Part shown: positions 1 through 7,795 of the stretch, one piece after another
How the letters are laid out: every line of letters begins with the position of its first letter
Numbering within the stretch: the stretch's first letter is position 1
NCBI GenBank assembly: GCA_948530865.1
Contig: CAOTKV010000001.1
Coordinates: 1-64,000 of the forward strand
Length of the DNA: 64,000 nt
Direction of reading: 5' to 3'
Origin: an uncultured Clostridia bacterium
GTDB taxonomy: Bacteria; Bacillota; Clostridia; TANB77; CAG-508
The notes under the pieces: model-generated
Told to the model about the DNA's origin: nothing
Database searches by the model: none
What the model saw: the letters and a program-made list of their open reading frames with translations, nothing else
Program-made: the position numbers and the translations under genes

Positions 1-198
1 TTACCTAATTATTATCATGGAGATTTTAGCATAAATAATCCACAACAATATGTTATGGCAATTAACGAGCTTATTGCTAATAGAAATAGAAACTTGAAAA
101 GCAAATCATTTGATAATACTAAAACAAAATCTGAAAATGAACAAAGACAATTAGAAGAAAGAAATAGAACAAATACCAAGTTTTTAGATGAAAGATAA
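1..198 (+). CDS. C-terminal fragment of an unknown protein
   Basis: An open frame runs from the first base to a TAA. The visible 65 residues begin with a Tyr/His/Asn-rich stretch and end in a polar, Glu/Arg/Asn-rich tail typical of a solvent-exposed coiled end. The start lies outside the window, so no family can be assigned. An ATTACAATTT spacer motif seen between several nearby genes follows directly. Confidence 0.6.
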   Translation, partial: LPNYYHGDFSINNPQQYVMAINELIANRNRNLKSKSFDNTKTKSENEQRQLEERNRTNTKFLDER

Positions 199-224
199 AT
201 TACAATTTGAAGGGGAATAAAGTT

Positions 225-584
225 ATGGCAAGAATATTAAAAAATAAAGAATTAGTAAATACAAGACTAGCAACTAATTATGGAGGTTGGATGTATTGTG
301 ATAAATGTAATGAAAATATAGGTTATTTATGTTATTCAACTTATGATAGATTAGAATTAAAATATAAATGTAACTGTGGAAGTCAAGGAAATATAATAAT
401 AGATTTTGAAGATAGCAAGATAGGGAAAGAATGTAACGATGAGTTAATCATCCTAAAAAATAGATTTTGTTGTTCTAAAGATAGTGAGCCTTTAATTACA
501 ATACTGGATAAAAAAGTGAATAGTTATGAAATGAAAATTACTTGTAAATCTTGTAATCAAATATATAAAAGGGAGGTGAAATAA
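225..584 (+). CDS. Small cysteine-rich, probably zinc-binding protein
   Basis: I do not recognise the family. The 119-residue product has a CDKC pair near residue 24, a CNC cluster near 47, a CC pair near 75 and a CKSC pair near the end, so one or two structural zinc ribbons are likely. The ATG is preferred over an upstream in-frame TTG because a GAAGGGGA ribosome site lies about 8 bases before it. The stop abuts the next gene, suggesting co-transcription. Confidence 0.6.
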   Translation: MARILKNKELVNTRLATNYGGWMYCDKCNENIGYLCYSTYDRLELKYKCNCGSQGNIIIDFEDSKIGKECNDELIILKNRFCCSKDSEPLITILDKKVNSYEMKITCKSCNQIYKREVK

Positions 585-905
585 ATGAATTTCTTATTAA
601 CATTATTAATTGGAATAGTTGCAGGAGTAATAGATGTATTGCCAATGATTAAAATGAAAGTTGATAAATACTCAACACTATCAGCATTTGTATATTATTT
701 AATAGTTCCTTTTGTTATCTTTGGGATTAATTGGTTTGAAAATTTGTGGTGGTTAAGAGGTGGAGTTGTTTCTATACTTATGGCTATTCCAATAATTATT
801 CTAGTAGCAAAAGAAGATAAAAAAAGCCCAATAGCAATGACAATTATGTCTATCATTTTAGGAAGTATTATTGGAGTTGTAGGGCATTTCTTGAACCTAA
901 TGTAA
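585..905 (+). CDS. Small multi-pass membrane protein
   Basis: The 106-residue product has three or four hydrophobic helices (about residues 3-20, 35-50, 58-75 and 82-103) separated by short Lys/Asp loops, including a conspicuous NLWWLRGG segment. It starts immediately after the upstream stop, with a GGGAGGTG ribosome site inside the upstream coding end, so translation is probably coupled. No function can be assigned; it is presumably an integral membrane protein. Confidence 0.6.
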   Translation: MNFLLTLLIGIVAGVIDVLPMIKMKVDKYSTLSAFVYYLIVPFVIFGINWFENLWWLRGGVVSILMAIPIIILVAKEDKKSPIAMTIMSIILGSIIGVVGHFLNLM

Positions 906-936
906 TTGATAACTTACAATTCGTAAAGGAGGAAAA

Positions 937-1356
937 ATGGGATTATATGTAGGATTAAGAGTTAAGGGAGTAGTAAAAAAAGAGTTTAGAGATGAAATAA
1001 AAAAGATAGAAGAATATGGCGAATGGAAAAAGTCAAAGGATATAAAATTTAAAGAGTTTTCTAAAATCGAAAGAGCAAATTTTATTCCAAATGGTGCATA
1101 TGCTGATTGCGAAAGTTATTCAAAGTATAATAAAGATACAGGAGAATGGGATTTTAAGTGTTACATTAATTATGGATTAGAAACAATTAATGCTTTTATT
1201 AAGTTAATACCTTATTTTATGGAAAAGATAGAGATACTTAAATCAGGATTTACTGGAGATGTAGATAATGTAGTCGACGAATATAATATGATTGACGGAA
1301 GAATTTGTTTATCTAAAAGTTATGAGGAACGAGAAAACTTTGAGGGGAATATCTAA
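937..1356 (+). CDS. Hypothetical soluble protein
   Basis: The 139-residue protein has no signal peptide or membrane helix and is a mixed alpha/beta charged product. An AAAGGAGG ribosome site precedes the ATG at good spacing. It lies in the first accessory block with the zinc-ribbon and DUF6194 genes and carries the same kind of TTACAATT spacer upstream. I do not recognise it; context suggests cargo rather than a transfer function. Confidence 0.55.
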   Translation: MGLYVGLRVKGVVKKEFRDEIKKIEEYGEWKKSKDIKFKEFSKIERANFIPNGAYADCESYSKYNKDTGEWDFKCYINYGLETINAFIKLIPYFMEKIEILKSGFTGDVDNVVDEYNMIDGRICLSKSYEERENFEGNI

Positions 1357-1416
1357 ATCTGACAATTTAATGAATATATTTTAAGTAAAAAATTACAATT
1401 TTGAAAGGTAACAATT

Positions 1417-1866
1417 ATGGAAGCAGAAGAAATATTAAAGTATTGTCTTGAAAATTTAAAAGATACAATTTTAGTAGAGAGTTGGGGAGAAAAAGGAATA
1501 TTTTACAATCCAAATAATGTCTTAAAAAGAGGAGTATATGTACTCACAATAAAAGAAAAAGATGGAGATAATGATAAAGGCTCAAAATTAGATAGAGAAA
1601 ATGTATATAGAGTCAATTTAGGTATTCGCAAGAAAAGTTTTATTGAATTATTTAATGAAGTGCCTAAAAGACCAAATGCAGGTGGAATAGTAGATATGAA
1701 TTATGATTTTACAGAATTAGATAAGATAATTCCTCATCCTGTGTATGCTTGGATGGGATGGATTTCAGTATTAAATCCATCAAATGAAACTTTTGCAGAA
1801 CTAAAACCATTTATTCAAGAATCTTATGAATATGCAGTAGAAAAATTTAAGAAAAGAAAAGTATAA
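1417..1866 (+). CDS. DUF6194 family protein
   Basis: The 149-residue sequence matches the DUF6194 pattern: an N-terminal VESWGEKGIFYNP motif (residues 21-33), LKRGVYVLTIKEKDG, YRVNLGIRK, and a C-terminal HPVYAWMGWISVLNP block. Related genes occur in many Firmicutes and actinobacteria; the fold resembles small MmcQ/YjbR-like DNA-binding or stress proteins and no reaction is established. It is preceded by ATTACAATTTTGAAAGG, which includes its ribosome site. Its length is normal for the family. Confidence 0.75.
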   Translation: MEAEEILKYCLENLKDTILVESWGEKGIFYNPNNVLKRGVYVLTIKEKDGDNDKGSKLDRENVYRVNLGIRKKSFIELFNEVPKRPNAGGIVDMNYDFTELDKIIPHPVYAWMGWISVLNPSNETFAELKPFIQESYEYAVEKFKKRKV

Positions 1867-1967
1867 ATTACAATTTCTAAAATATATTAAGAGATGTTTC
1901 AAAATCGAATCATCTCTTAATTTGAAATTTTCTCTGATAATCTTTTATTTTAAGAGAACTAATTATT

Positions 1968-2174
1968 TTAAATATCTTTTAAACCATTTCTTCTATATTC
2001 TTCCATTAGAAAATAAAATATACTAAGTTTAGTAGTTTTTATTATTCTTGCAGCAGAATCCTTTTCTTTTTTTTCTGTTAAATAGTAGTGATTATTAGGC
2101 TTTTTTAGTATTTCAAAAATTGTATTCTCATTATTTTTAAATTTCCTTATTGATTTATCATATATTATACCCAT
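1968..2174 (-). CDS. Small hypothetical protein
   Basis: The 68-residue basic product starts at an ATG that overlaps the stop of the upstream reading frame (TGGGTATAA against ATGGGTATAA), a classic translational-coupling arrangement. Its C-terminal half (about residues 45-65) is a probable amphipathic helix rich in Phe, Tyr and Arg. There is no recognisable family. It is the distal gene of a two-gene minus-strand unit beside an integrase. Confidence 0.5.
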   Translation of the reverse strand: MGIIYDKSIRKFKNNENTIFEILKKPNNHYYLTEKKEKDSAARIIKTTKLSIFYFLMEEYRRNGLKDI

Positions 2175-2859
2175 TTTAATTCCTTTCTATTAATATCTTG
2201 TTTTAATTTAGATATTAGATTATTATAAAATATTTCTATATCACCTACAAAATCTTCTATATTCCAATGATAGAAGGAACAAATTTTTTTAGATAATCTC
2301 CACTCAATATTGAAATCTTCTATATATAGTAACAAATTTCTAATACAAAGCCATCCTTCACCTCTTAAAACAATAGGGCATAGTTGTCATTATATACAAA
2401 TTTTTTTTTAAGATTAAATTCTAAGTCAAGCTTTTTTGCTTTTTCTGGTGATAAATGAACACTAAAATAGTCATTATCCTTTATCCAAACATCATTATTT
2501 TTTATAAAAATTTGTTTTTTTCTAATACCATTAATCATAGAATATGTATGTTTTAAACCTTTTAATTCAATAGGTTTAATTAATTTAGGTTCTCCATATC
2601 TTCTACTAGAAACTTCTTGATATTCTAAAAAATCATTAATATGTACAATATAATGTTTATAAAAATTATCTATAGTATCTATTTTCCAACAAACAGAATT
2701 TAAAGCATAGTCCATATACTGACAATATTGCTTTCCTATAAATTGAAAAATAACAGAAATATCCTTGTCTTTTTTTATTAAATAAAGAGTTTTATTTCCT
2801 AATTCTCTATGGGCTATACTTGATTCTTTTATTCTCTTTATCATATCTAAATTTTCCAC
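2165..2859 (-). CDS. Hypothetical protein, apparent -1 frameshift near 2377
   Basis: The first frame gives 164 residues and stops at 2365. A second frame, shifted by one base at a CCC run (minus-strand GCCCTA), continues for 70 codons with plausible protein sequence and ends by overlapping the ATG of the next gene. The simplest reading is one protein of about 230 residues with one missing base, either a real mutation or a sequence error. No family is recognised. The unit sits between an integrase and the small downstream gene, a usual place for cargo such as defence or immunity genes. Confidence 0.5.
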
Positions 2860-2899
2860 TTTAATAATCTTCCTTTCTTTATTTTTCTATAATAGTAGG

Positions 2900-4138
2900 C
2901 TATTTCAATTTGCTTAATTTAATTTTTGATTTATATCTTTTACTAGAAATAGTATAAGGACTAGAAGGAATAATTTCATCTTCAGGATCTTCATACAAAC
3001 ATTTTTCTATTGTATCAGAAGCTAATCTGTCAACATTTGTAAGAGCATGAGAATATACATTTAATGTTGTATCAACATTAGAATGTCCAAGTCTGCTACT
3101 TACATTTTTTATATTAATTCCTTCAGCAATAAGAATAGTAGCACTTGTATGTCTTAATCCGTGCAATGGTACTTCAGGAGGAAGATCAATTTTTTTCCTA
3201 AATAATCTAAACCACCTAGTTACTGTTGCAGGACACAATCTTTTTCCTTTTCTAACACCTCGATTGTTTACAAATACTAAATTATTATCCGTATTAGGAG
3301 TAATTTCATGATAATGTTTTAGTAATTCCATAGTAGTAGGTGGCATATAGATACTTCGATGAGAAGTAGGGGTTTTCAAATCACCTTCAACATAACCAAG
3401 ATTCGGAACTTGTAAACTTGATTTTGAAAGTTTTATAATATTTGAATTGAAATCAACATTAGACCATTTTATACCAAGAATTTCACTCCTACGAAGTCCA
3501 CCAGCAATTGCAAAATGTACAATTAGTTGATATTTTAAATCAACCTTTTCTACGGCATCTATTAATTTAAATGCTTCTTGATATGATAAACATCTCTCCT
3601 GGACATGAGCTTTTTTAGCTTTTTTATGTTTTTTATTTGATAAATCAGACCTAGATTGTTTTACAGAATTTGATTTTACATATTGCCATTTTTTTGCACA
3701 AGTGAACACAGAGCATAATACCGCAAAGATTCTATCAATTGTACCAATTGACAGTAAATTACCAGTTTGTGTACTTACTTGTTTAGATAACCAAGAAAAA
3801 TATTCAGACCAGATATAAGGTGTAAAGTCAGCCATTTTATAATTTCCTAGTTTTGGAAATACCCAAGATCTAAGTTCTTGCATATGTTTATAAATAGTTT
3901 CACCAGCAAGATTATGAAAAGCATAATAGTCTAAATATCTTCTTGTCACAAAATTTTCAAGTGTCATTTTACAGGGTTTAACATAAGTACCATTATTAAT
4001 ATCAGTAACAAAAGAAGCTAAAAATACTTCAGCTTCTTGATAAGAAGCACAAGTAACAGTTTTTATATATCGTTCATGATCTTTCATATACCAAAGTTTA
4101 TATTTATTATTACCTTTGACTGTAATAGAACCAGCCAT
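2900..4138 (-). CDS. Tyrosine recombinase / integrase (Tn916-like)
   Basis: The 412-residue site-specific recombinase has an AP2-like arm-binding N-terminus (residues 1-60), a core-binding SAM-like domain (about 65-175) and a catalytic domain with GGLRRSEI (first Arg), HGLRHTSATIL (His-Leu-Arg-His), RLGHSN and the nucleophile tyrosine in NVYSHAL. It would insert or excise the mobile element at an att site. It shares an operon direction with the XRE gene just upstream and is paralogous to the second integrase. Here the RLGHSN region reads AGA-CTT-GGA-CAT with no extra base. Confidence 0.95.
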   Translation of the reverse strand: MAGSITVKGNNKYKLWYMKDHERYIKTVTCASYQEAEVFLASFVTDINNGTYVKPCKMTLENFVTRRYLDYYAFHNLAGETIYKHMQELRSWVFPKLGNYKMADFTPYIWSEYFSWLSKQVSTQTGNLLSIGTIDRIFAVLCSVFTCAKKWQYVKSNSVKQSRSDLSNKKHKKAKKAHVQERCLSYQEAFKLIDAVEKVDLKYQLIVHFAIAGGLRRSEILGIKWSNVDFNSNIIKLSKSSLQVPNLGYVEGDLKTPTSHRSIYMPPTTMELLKHYHEITPNTDNNLVFVNNRGVRKGKRLCPATVTRWFRLFRKKIDLPPEVPLHGLRHTSATILIAEGINIKNVSSRLGHSNVDTTLNVYSHALTNVDRLASDTIEKCLYEDPEDEIIPSSPYTISSKRYKSKIKLSKLK

Positions 4139-4189
4139 AAAAGAACCTCCTTAATAATTGATTATTAAAGAGGAAACAGTAAAATAATA

Positions 4190-4627
4190 TTAATCTTCAT
4201 TCTCATTATCAGATTCATTAGTTTCTGGTTCATTAGGCAAATGAGATATTTGTTTTAAAAATGGTTTATTTGCTTTTATAATATCTCTAAACAATTTCAA
4301 TTGTTGCTTAGAAATGTCATCACCTTCTTTTATAATACCAAGTTTAACAAATTCGTTTTTTAAAAGAATTGCATCATTAACATATTCTTCTGCATTCTTT
4401 ATATTACTTAGACCTCTTAAATAATCAATAGAGCAAGAAAAGTAGTTTGCGATTGCTTCTTCAACCATAGGATCAATATTATTAACAAAACCAGTTTCAT
4501 AATTACTAATTGTTTGTTGAGAACAACCTACAAGTTCAGCAAGTTCTGATTGTTTCAAACCTGCTGCTACTCTTAGCTCATTTAATTTATTTTTTACTTC
4601 GTTTTTTGCTTTGTTTTCTTTTTTCAT
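4190..4627 (-). CDS. XRE-family transcriptional repressor
   Basis: The 145-residue protein has an N-terminal helix-turn-helix at about residues 12-66 (LKQSELAELVGCSQQTISNYE) and a helical C-terminus ending in an acidic Asn/Glu tail. It lies directly upstream of the first integrase and probably controls element excision. Its own promoter contains a TATACAA/TTGTATA dyad, consistent with autorepression. It is paralogous to the repressor at 6299, so the repressor-integrase pair appears duplicated. Confidence 0.85.
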   Translation of the reverse strand: MKKENKAKNEVKNKLNELRVAAGLKQSELAELVGCSQQTISNYETGFVNNIDPMVEEAIANYFSCSIDYLRGLSNIKNAEEYVNDAILLKNEFVKLGIIKEGDDISKQQLKLFRDIIKANKPFLKQISHLPNEPETNESDNENED

Positions 4628-4665
4628 ATAATTCTCACTCCTAAATATTTAATAAGGCTACCTTA

Positions 4666-4695
4666 ATTATACAAGTATAATTTGTATAATGTCAA
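4666..4695 (-). promoter_or_regulatory. Promoter and operator of the XRE-integrase module
   Basis: On the minus strand TTGACA is followed after 18 bases by TATAAT. The spacer holds a TATACAA-N-TTGTATA-like inverted repeat, the same half-sites as at the second repressor promoter, so it is probably the XRE operator. Confidence 0.75.
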
Positions 4696-4825
4696 TAGTA
4701 ATACTATAAAAAACTATAATTTACCAATTGTATAAGTATGTAAATTATATTATGCAAAAATTATTTACATATTCATGAAACTAGTATATAATTTAAATAG
4801 TTTTAATAAATATTTAAGAGTTAAT

Positions 4826-4854
4826 TTATAGAAGAAGTACCAATTCTTCTATAA
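4826..4854. repeat. Perfect 11-bp inverted repeat between the two integrase modules
   Basis: TTATAGAAGAA and TTCTTCTATAA flank a 7-base loop. It lies between the end of one integrase gene and the promoter of the next repressor. It could be a weak terminator for the minus-strand integrase transcript or a recombination-related site; the sequence does not decide this. Confidence 0.5.
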
Positions 4855-4890
4855 AACATTTTAAATATATTAAGATTTGAGAAAGAGGGC

Positions 4891-6088
4891 TTATACAAGG
4901 GCTTCTTCTTTCTTTTTTTTCTGTATTCTAAATGTATGTTTTCGTTTAAATAAAATCTTGTCTAAAGTATCTCCAGCTACTTTATCAATAGATGTTAAAG
5001 CATGCGAATAAATATTTAATGTAGTTGATGTATTAGAATGACCGAAGTCTGCTACTTACATTCTTTACATTGATTCCCTTTGAAATCAAGATAGTAGCAT
5101 TTGTATGTCTTAATCCGTGCAATGGAACTTCTGGAGGAAGTTCTATTTTATCTCTAAATGCTTTAAACCAATTTGTGACAGAAACTGGATTCATTCTTAA
5201 ACCTCTTCGCCTTCCTTTATCATTAATAAAAACGAAATCATTATCATAGTCAACTGTTTGCATTTTATAATCTAATAGCATAAGCATTGTTAAATGGGGA
5301 AGGGCTATTGTTCTTTCAGAAGAGTCATTTTTTAAATCACCCTCAACATATCCTTTTTTAGGAACATATTGAATAGACTGTTGCAATGTTAAAGTTTTAT
5401 TAACAAAATCAATATTTTTCCATTTAATTCCCATTATTTCACTTCTACGAAGTCCACCTATAATTGCAAAATGTACAATGATTTTATATTTTAGATCAAC
5501 AGTTTCTAATGCTTTTATTAGTTTTCTGCTTTCTTCCATAGTTAAACATCTTTCTTGTATATGAGAAATATTATTTTTTGAATTCTTTTTAAAATCATCA
5601 GGTCTTGCAGCATATAAAGGATTTACAGTAAATAATTTCCAAGTAACAGCACAGCTAAAAACAGATGATATAATTCCAAATATTTTTTCTCTGCTTCCTA
5701 CTGATAAAACTTTATTTGTTTTTGGACTAATTTGTTTAGCAAGCCAATTGAAATAATCAATAAAAAATGGAGTGGTACATTTAGCAAGTACAGTATTTCC
5801 TATTTTTGGTAGTACCCAATTTTTTAATGCTCTATAATAGTTATAGATACATTCTTCAGCAAGCATATCATAAGCATAGTTTTCAAAATATAAATCAACA
5901 AACTCTGATAATGTGCAAGTATTCTTATCAATTTGAGACATTTTATCAATTTGTGAAACAAACTTTTCTAAAAGCTCATCTGCTTCAGCATCATTAGCAG
6001 CAATAACTGTTGTATTATATCTTTCTCTATTTTTCATATAACTTAATTTATATTTTCCGTTAGCTCTTTTAATTTTAGTTCCAGCCAT
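4891..6088 (-). CDS. Second tyrosine recombinase; needs +1 frameshift at CGG
   Basis: This is a 398-residue integrase once the C at 5044 is skipped. It is homologous to the integrase at 2900 along its whole length: arm-binding N-terminus, core-binding domain, GGLRRSEI and HGLRHTNATIL catalytic motifs. Read normally it stops nine bases after the CGG codon, losing the LGHS histidine and the catalytic tyrosine in NIYSHAL. Read with +1 it continues 50 codons with the right motifs to a natural stop. Activity therefore depends on frameshifting, or the gene is dead if the host does not slip. Its XRE partner lies just upstream. Confidence 0.9.
5042..5044 (-). other. In-frame CGG +1 slip site (integrase)
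   Basis: The minus strand reads AGC-AGA-CTT-C-GGT-CAT-TCT. The paralogous integrase has AGC-AGA-CTT-GGA-CAT-TCT at the same place, so the C is an added base before the conserved glycine of RLGHS. Confidence 0.9.
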
Positions 6089-6177
6089 AAAAACTCCTTT
6101 CTAAATAATTTGTATTATTAAACTCTTTTTGCTAAATGGCACAATATCAATAGTTATAAAAAACACTTTACATAAGA

Positions 6178-6206
6178 TTGCCATTTTCTGTAAGTTGTGG
6201 TATAAT
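6178..6206 (+). promoter_or_regulatory. Promoter for a small ORF
   Basis: TTGCCA and TATAAT are separated by 17 bases. It reads towards the 34-codon ORF that begins about 20 bases downstream, in the gap upstream of the second integrase. Confidence 0.55.
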
Positions 6207-6228
6207 TATAACAAAAAGGGCTTTAACA

Positions 6229-6333
6229 ATGTCGAATTTTGTAGAATTGGCGAAAATGCTTAAAGAAAATAGTATAGATGTGGAGGACTTTATTATTCTT
6301 ATACAACTTCTACTAGATTTGTCTGAAGAATAG
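6229..6333 (+). CDS. Possible 34-residue small protein
   Basis: The peptide starts MSNFVELAKMLKENS, carries a hydrophobic FIILIQLLLDL run and ends with SEE, forming a good amphipathic helix. It follows a convincing promoter but has only a weak ribosome site. It overlaps the 3' end of the opposing XRE gene. It might be a regulatory micropeptide or antisense leader; coding status is uncertain. Confidence 0.35.
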   Translation: MSNFVELAKMLKENSIDVEDFIILIQLLLDLSEE

Positions 6334-6670
6334 GTGAAAGTCTAATAAAGAGTCCTCTATTAACATCTATTAAATGCCTAAGAAGGGTAATCTGTCCATT
6401 AGAAAGAGATTGTCCTTCTTTTAATATGCCTAATTTTTTAAATTCTGAAGTTAAAATAATACTTCTTTCTGGATTTTTTATATCTGTTAATCCTTTTAAA
6501 TAATCTACTGAACAATCAAAATAGTTCGCAGCTATTTCTTCTATCATACCATTTAAATTTGTACGACCTTGCTCATATTTACTAATCATTTGTTGACTGC
6601 AACCAAGTATTTCTGCTAAATCTGATTGCTTCAAATTTTTTTCTAATCGTAATTCTTTCAAACGATTCAT
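6299..6670 (-). CDS. XRE-family repressor, CI-like
   Basis: The 123-residue protein has an N-terminal helix-turn-helix (LKQSDLAEILGCSQQMISKYE) and a helical C-terminus, paralogous to the repressor at 4190. The ATG at 6670 is chosen because it has an AAAGGAG site and because the longer upstream start would lie inside the -35 box of the gene's own promoter. It faces a second small XRE gene across a shared operator region, giving a CI/Cro-type switch for the element. Confidence 0.85.
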   Translation of the reverse strand: MNRLKELRLEKNLKQSDLAEILGCSQQMISKYEQGRTNLNGMIEEIAANYFDCSVDYLKGLTDIKNPERSIILTSEFKKLGILKEGQSLSNGQITLLRHLIDVNRGLFIRLSPILQTNLVEVV

Positions 6671-6692
6671 GTATATCAACTCCTTTTGATAT

Positions 6693-6721
6693 ATTATACA
6701 AATCAAGTTTGTACAAGTCAA
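6693..6721 (-). promoter_or_regulatory. Repressor promoter with ATACAA/TTTGTA operator
   Basis: TTGACT, a 17-base spacer and TATAAT lie on the minus strand. TACAAAC and GATTTGTA half-sites overlap the spacer and -10 box, matching the operators of the divergent promoter. Confidence 0.8.
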
Positions 6722-6752
6722 TAGTTTTTTGAAAAAAATTCATAAAAATTTA

Positions 6753-6781
6753 TTGACATACAAATTGTATTGGTATATAAT
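6753..6781 (+). promoter_or_regulatory. Divergent promoter with perfect ATACAAATTGTAT operator
   Basis: TTGACA, a 17-base spacer and TATAAT drive the rightward replication block. The 13-base palindrome ATACAAATTGTAT fills the spacer, so a bound XRE repressor would block polymerase directly. Confidence 0.85.
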
Positions 6782-6837
6782 CGCACCATACAATTATGAG
6801 TTGTGTAAAAAAAGTAGAAAGGAGGAAAGATATTTGA

Positions 6838-7044
6838 ATGAAAAATAATATAAAAAAAATACGAAAGAAACAAAACATCAGTCAAAAACAATTAGCGGAA
6901 TACTTAGATGTATCTCAACAGGCAGTATCATACATAGAAAATGGAGTAACTAATATATCATCAGAAAAAATGAAAAGAATATGTGAATTTCTAAAAAGTG
7001 ATTTATTAGAAGTTTTTCCAGAAATGAATGTTATGAACAAGTGA
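6838..7044 (+). CDS. Small XRE (Cro-like) regulator
   Basis: The 68-residue protein is almost entirely one helix-turn-helix domain (QNISQKQLAEYLDVSQQAVSYIENG). A strong AAAGGAGG site precedes the ATG. It is the first gene of the rightward operon, opposite the larger XRE repressor, so a Cro-like role in switching the element on is likely; this is inferred from layout. Confidence 0.85.
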   Translation: MKNNIKKIRKKQNISQKQLAEYLDVSQQAVSYIENGVTNISSEKMKRICEFLKSDLLEVFPEMNVMNK

Positions 7045-7074
7045 TTTTTTTATATTAAGATTGGAGATGATAAA

Positions 7075-7386
7075 ATGGCTGAACAAATTTTAACAACTAA
7101 AGAAGCCTGTGATTATCTTGGGGTAAGCTATTGGACATTAATCCATAAATTAGTTAAAGAAATTCCTCATATAAGGATAGGAAAAAGAGGCAATATTAAA
7201 TTTAAAAAAAGCACATTAGATAAATATTTAGAAGAACAAGAAGAAAAAAGTAAAAGTGTATTACAACAGGATTTAACTCCACATAAAAAAGAAGCCAGTA
7301 TAACTGAATTAAGAGAAAGATACAATAAAAAGAATAATGGAAAATCTATAGAAGAAATAATGCAAAAAGTAAGGTCTATTCGATAG
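7075..7386 (+). CDS. Excisionase-family HTH protein
   Basis: The 103-residue product has an N-terminal MerR/excisionase-type winged helix (LTTKEACDYLGVSYWTLIHKL, then RIGKRGNIKFKKSTLDKYL, about residues 5-53) followed by a charged tail. Such proteins bend DNA for recombination directionality or act as regulators. Its place after the Cro-like gene and near the integrases supports a recombination directionality factor, although these folds also serve as ordinary regulators. Confidence 0.75.
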   Translation: MAEQILTTKEACDYLGVSYWTLIHKLVKEIPHIRIGKRGNIKFKKSTLDKYLEEQEEKSKSVLQQDLTPHKKEASITELRERYNKKNNGKSIEEIMQKVRSIR

Positions 7387-7397
7387 TGGAGGTAAGT

Positions 7398-7694
7398 ATG
7401 GATTGTTATACACAAATAGAATTATTAAAATATTCAAAATTCTTTATAGAAAGAGGAAAAATAGAAATAGCGAAAAATTTTATTATCCAAATTATAAGGA
7501 AAACAAAAAACAAAAGATTATTAATTTCTTTAAATGAAATGTTAAATTGTTTAAACAATAAAAACCAAATATATCACCAATTAGTATTAGACCATATAAA
7601 CGAAATAGTAAAAAATGAAAAAGAATTATCCAAGTTTTTCAGCACACAGGATAATCCTCATATCAAATATGATATTCAAAAACATATTGTTTAA
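7398..7694 (+). CDS. Hypothetical helical protein
   Basis: The 98-residue product begins MDCYTQIELLKYSK; this ATG is chosen because a GGAGG site ends six bases before it, while an in-frame GTG overlaps that site. It is predicted to be all-helical and Lys/Asn-rich. No family is recognised. It lies between the excisionase-like gene and the DnaD-like replication gene and is probably part of the early operon. Confidence 0.6.
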   Translation: MDCYTQIELLKYSKFFIERGKIEIAKNFIIQIIRKTKNKRLLISLNEMLNCLNNKNQIYHQLVLDHINEIVKNEKELSKFFSTQDNPHIKYDIQKHIV

Positions 7695-7795
7695 ATTATA
7701 ACACAGAATTTGAAAATGTAAATAGAAATAAAACAATTAAACCAGTTTAAAATAGAATTTAACTGTTTAATTACAAAGATTGGAGATATTAGAAA

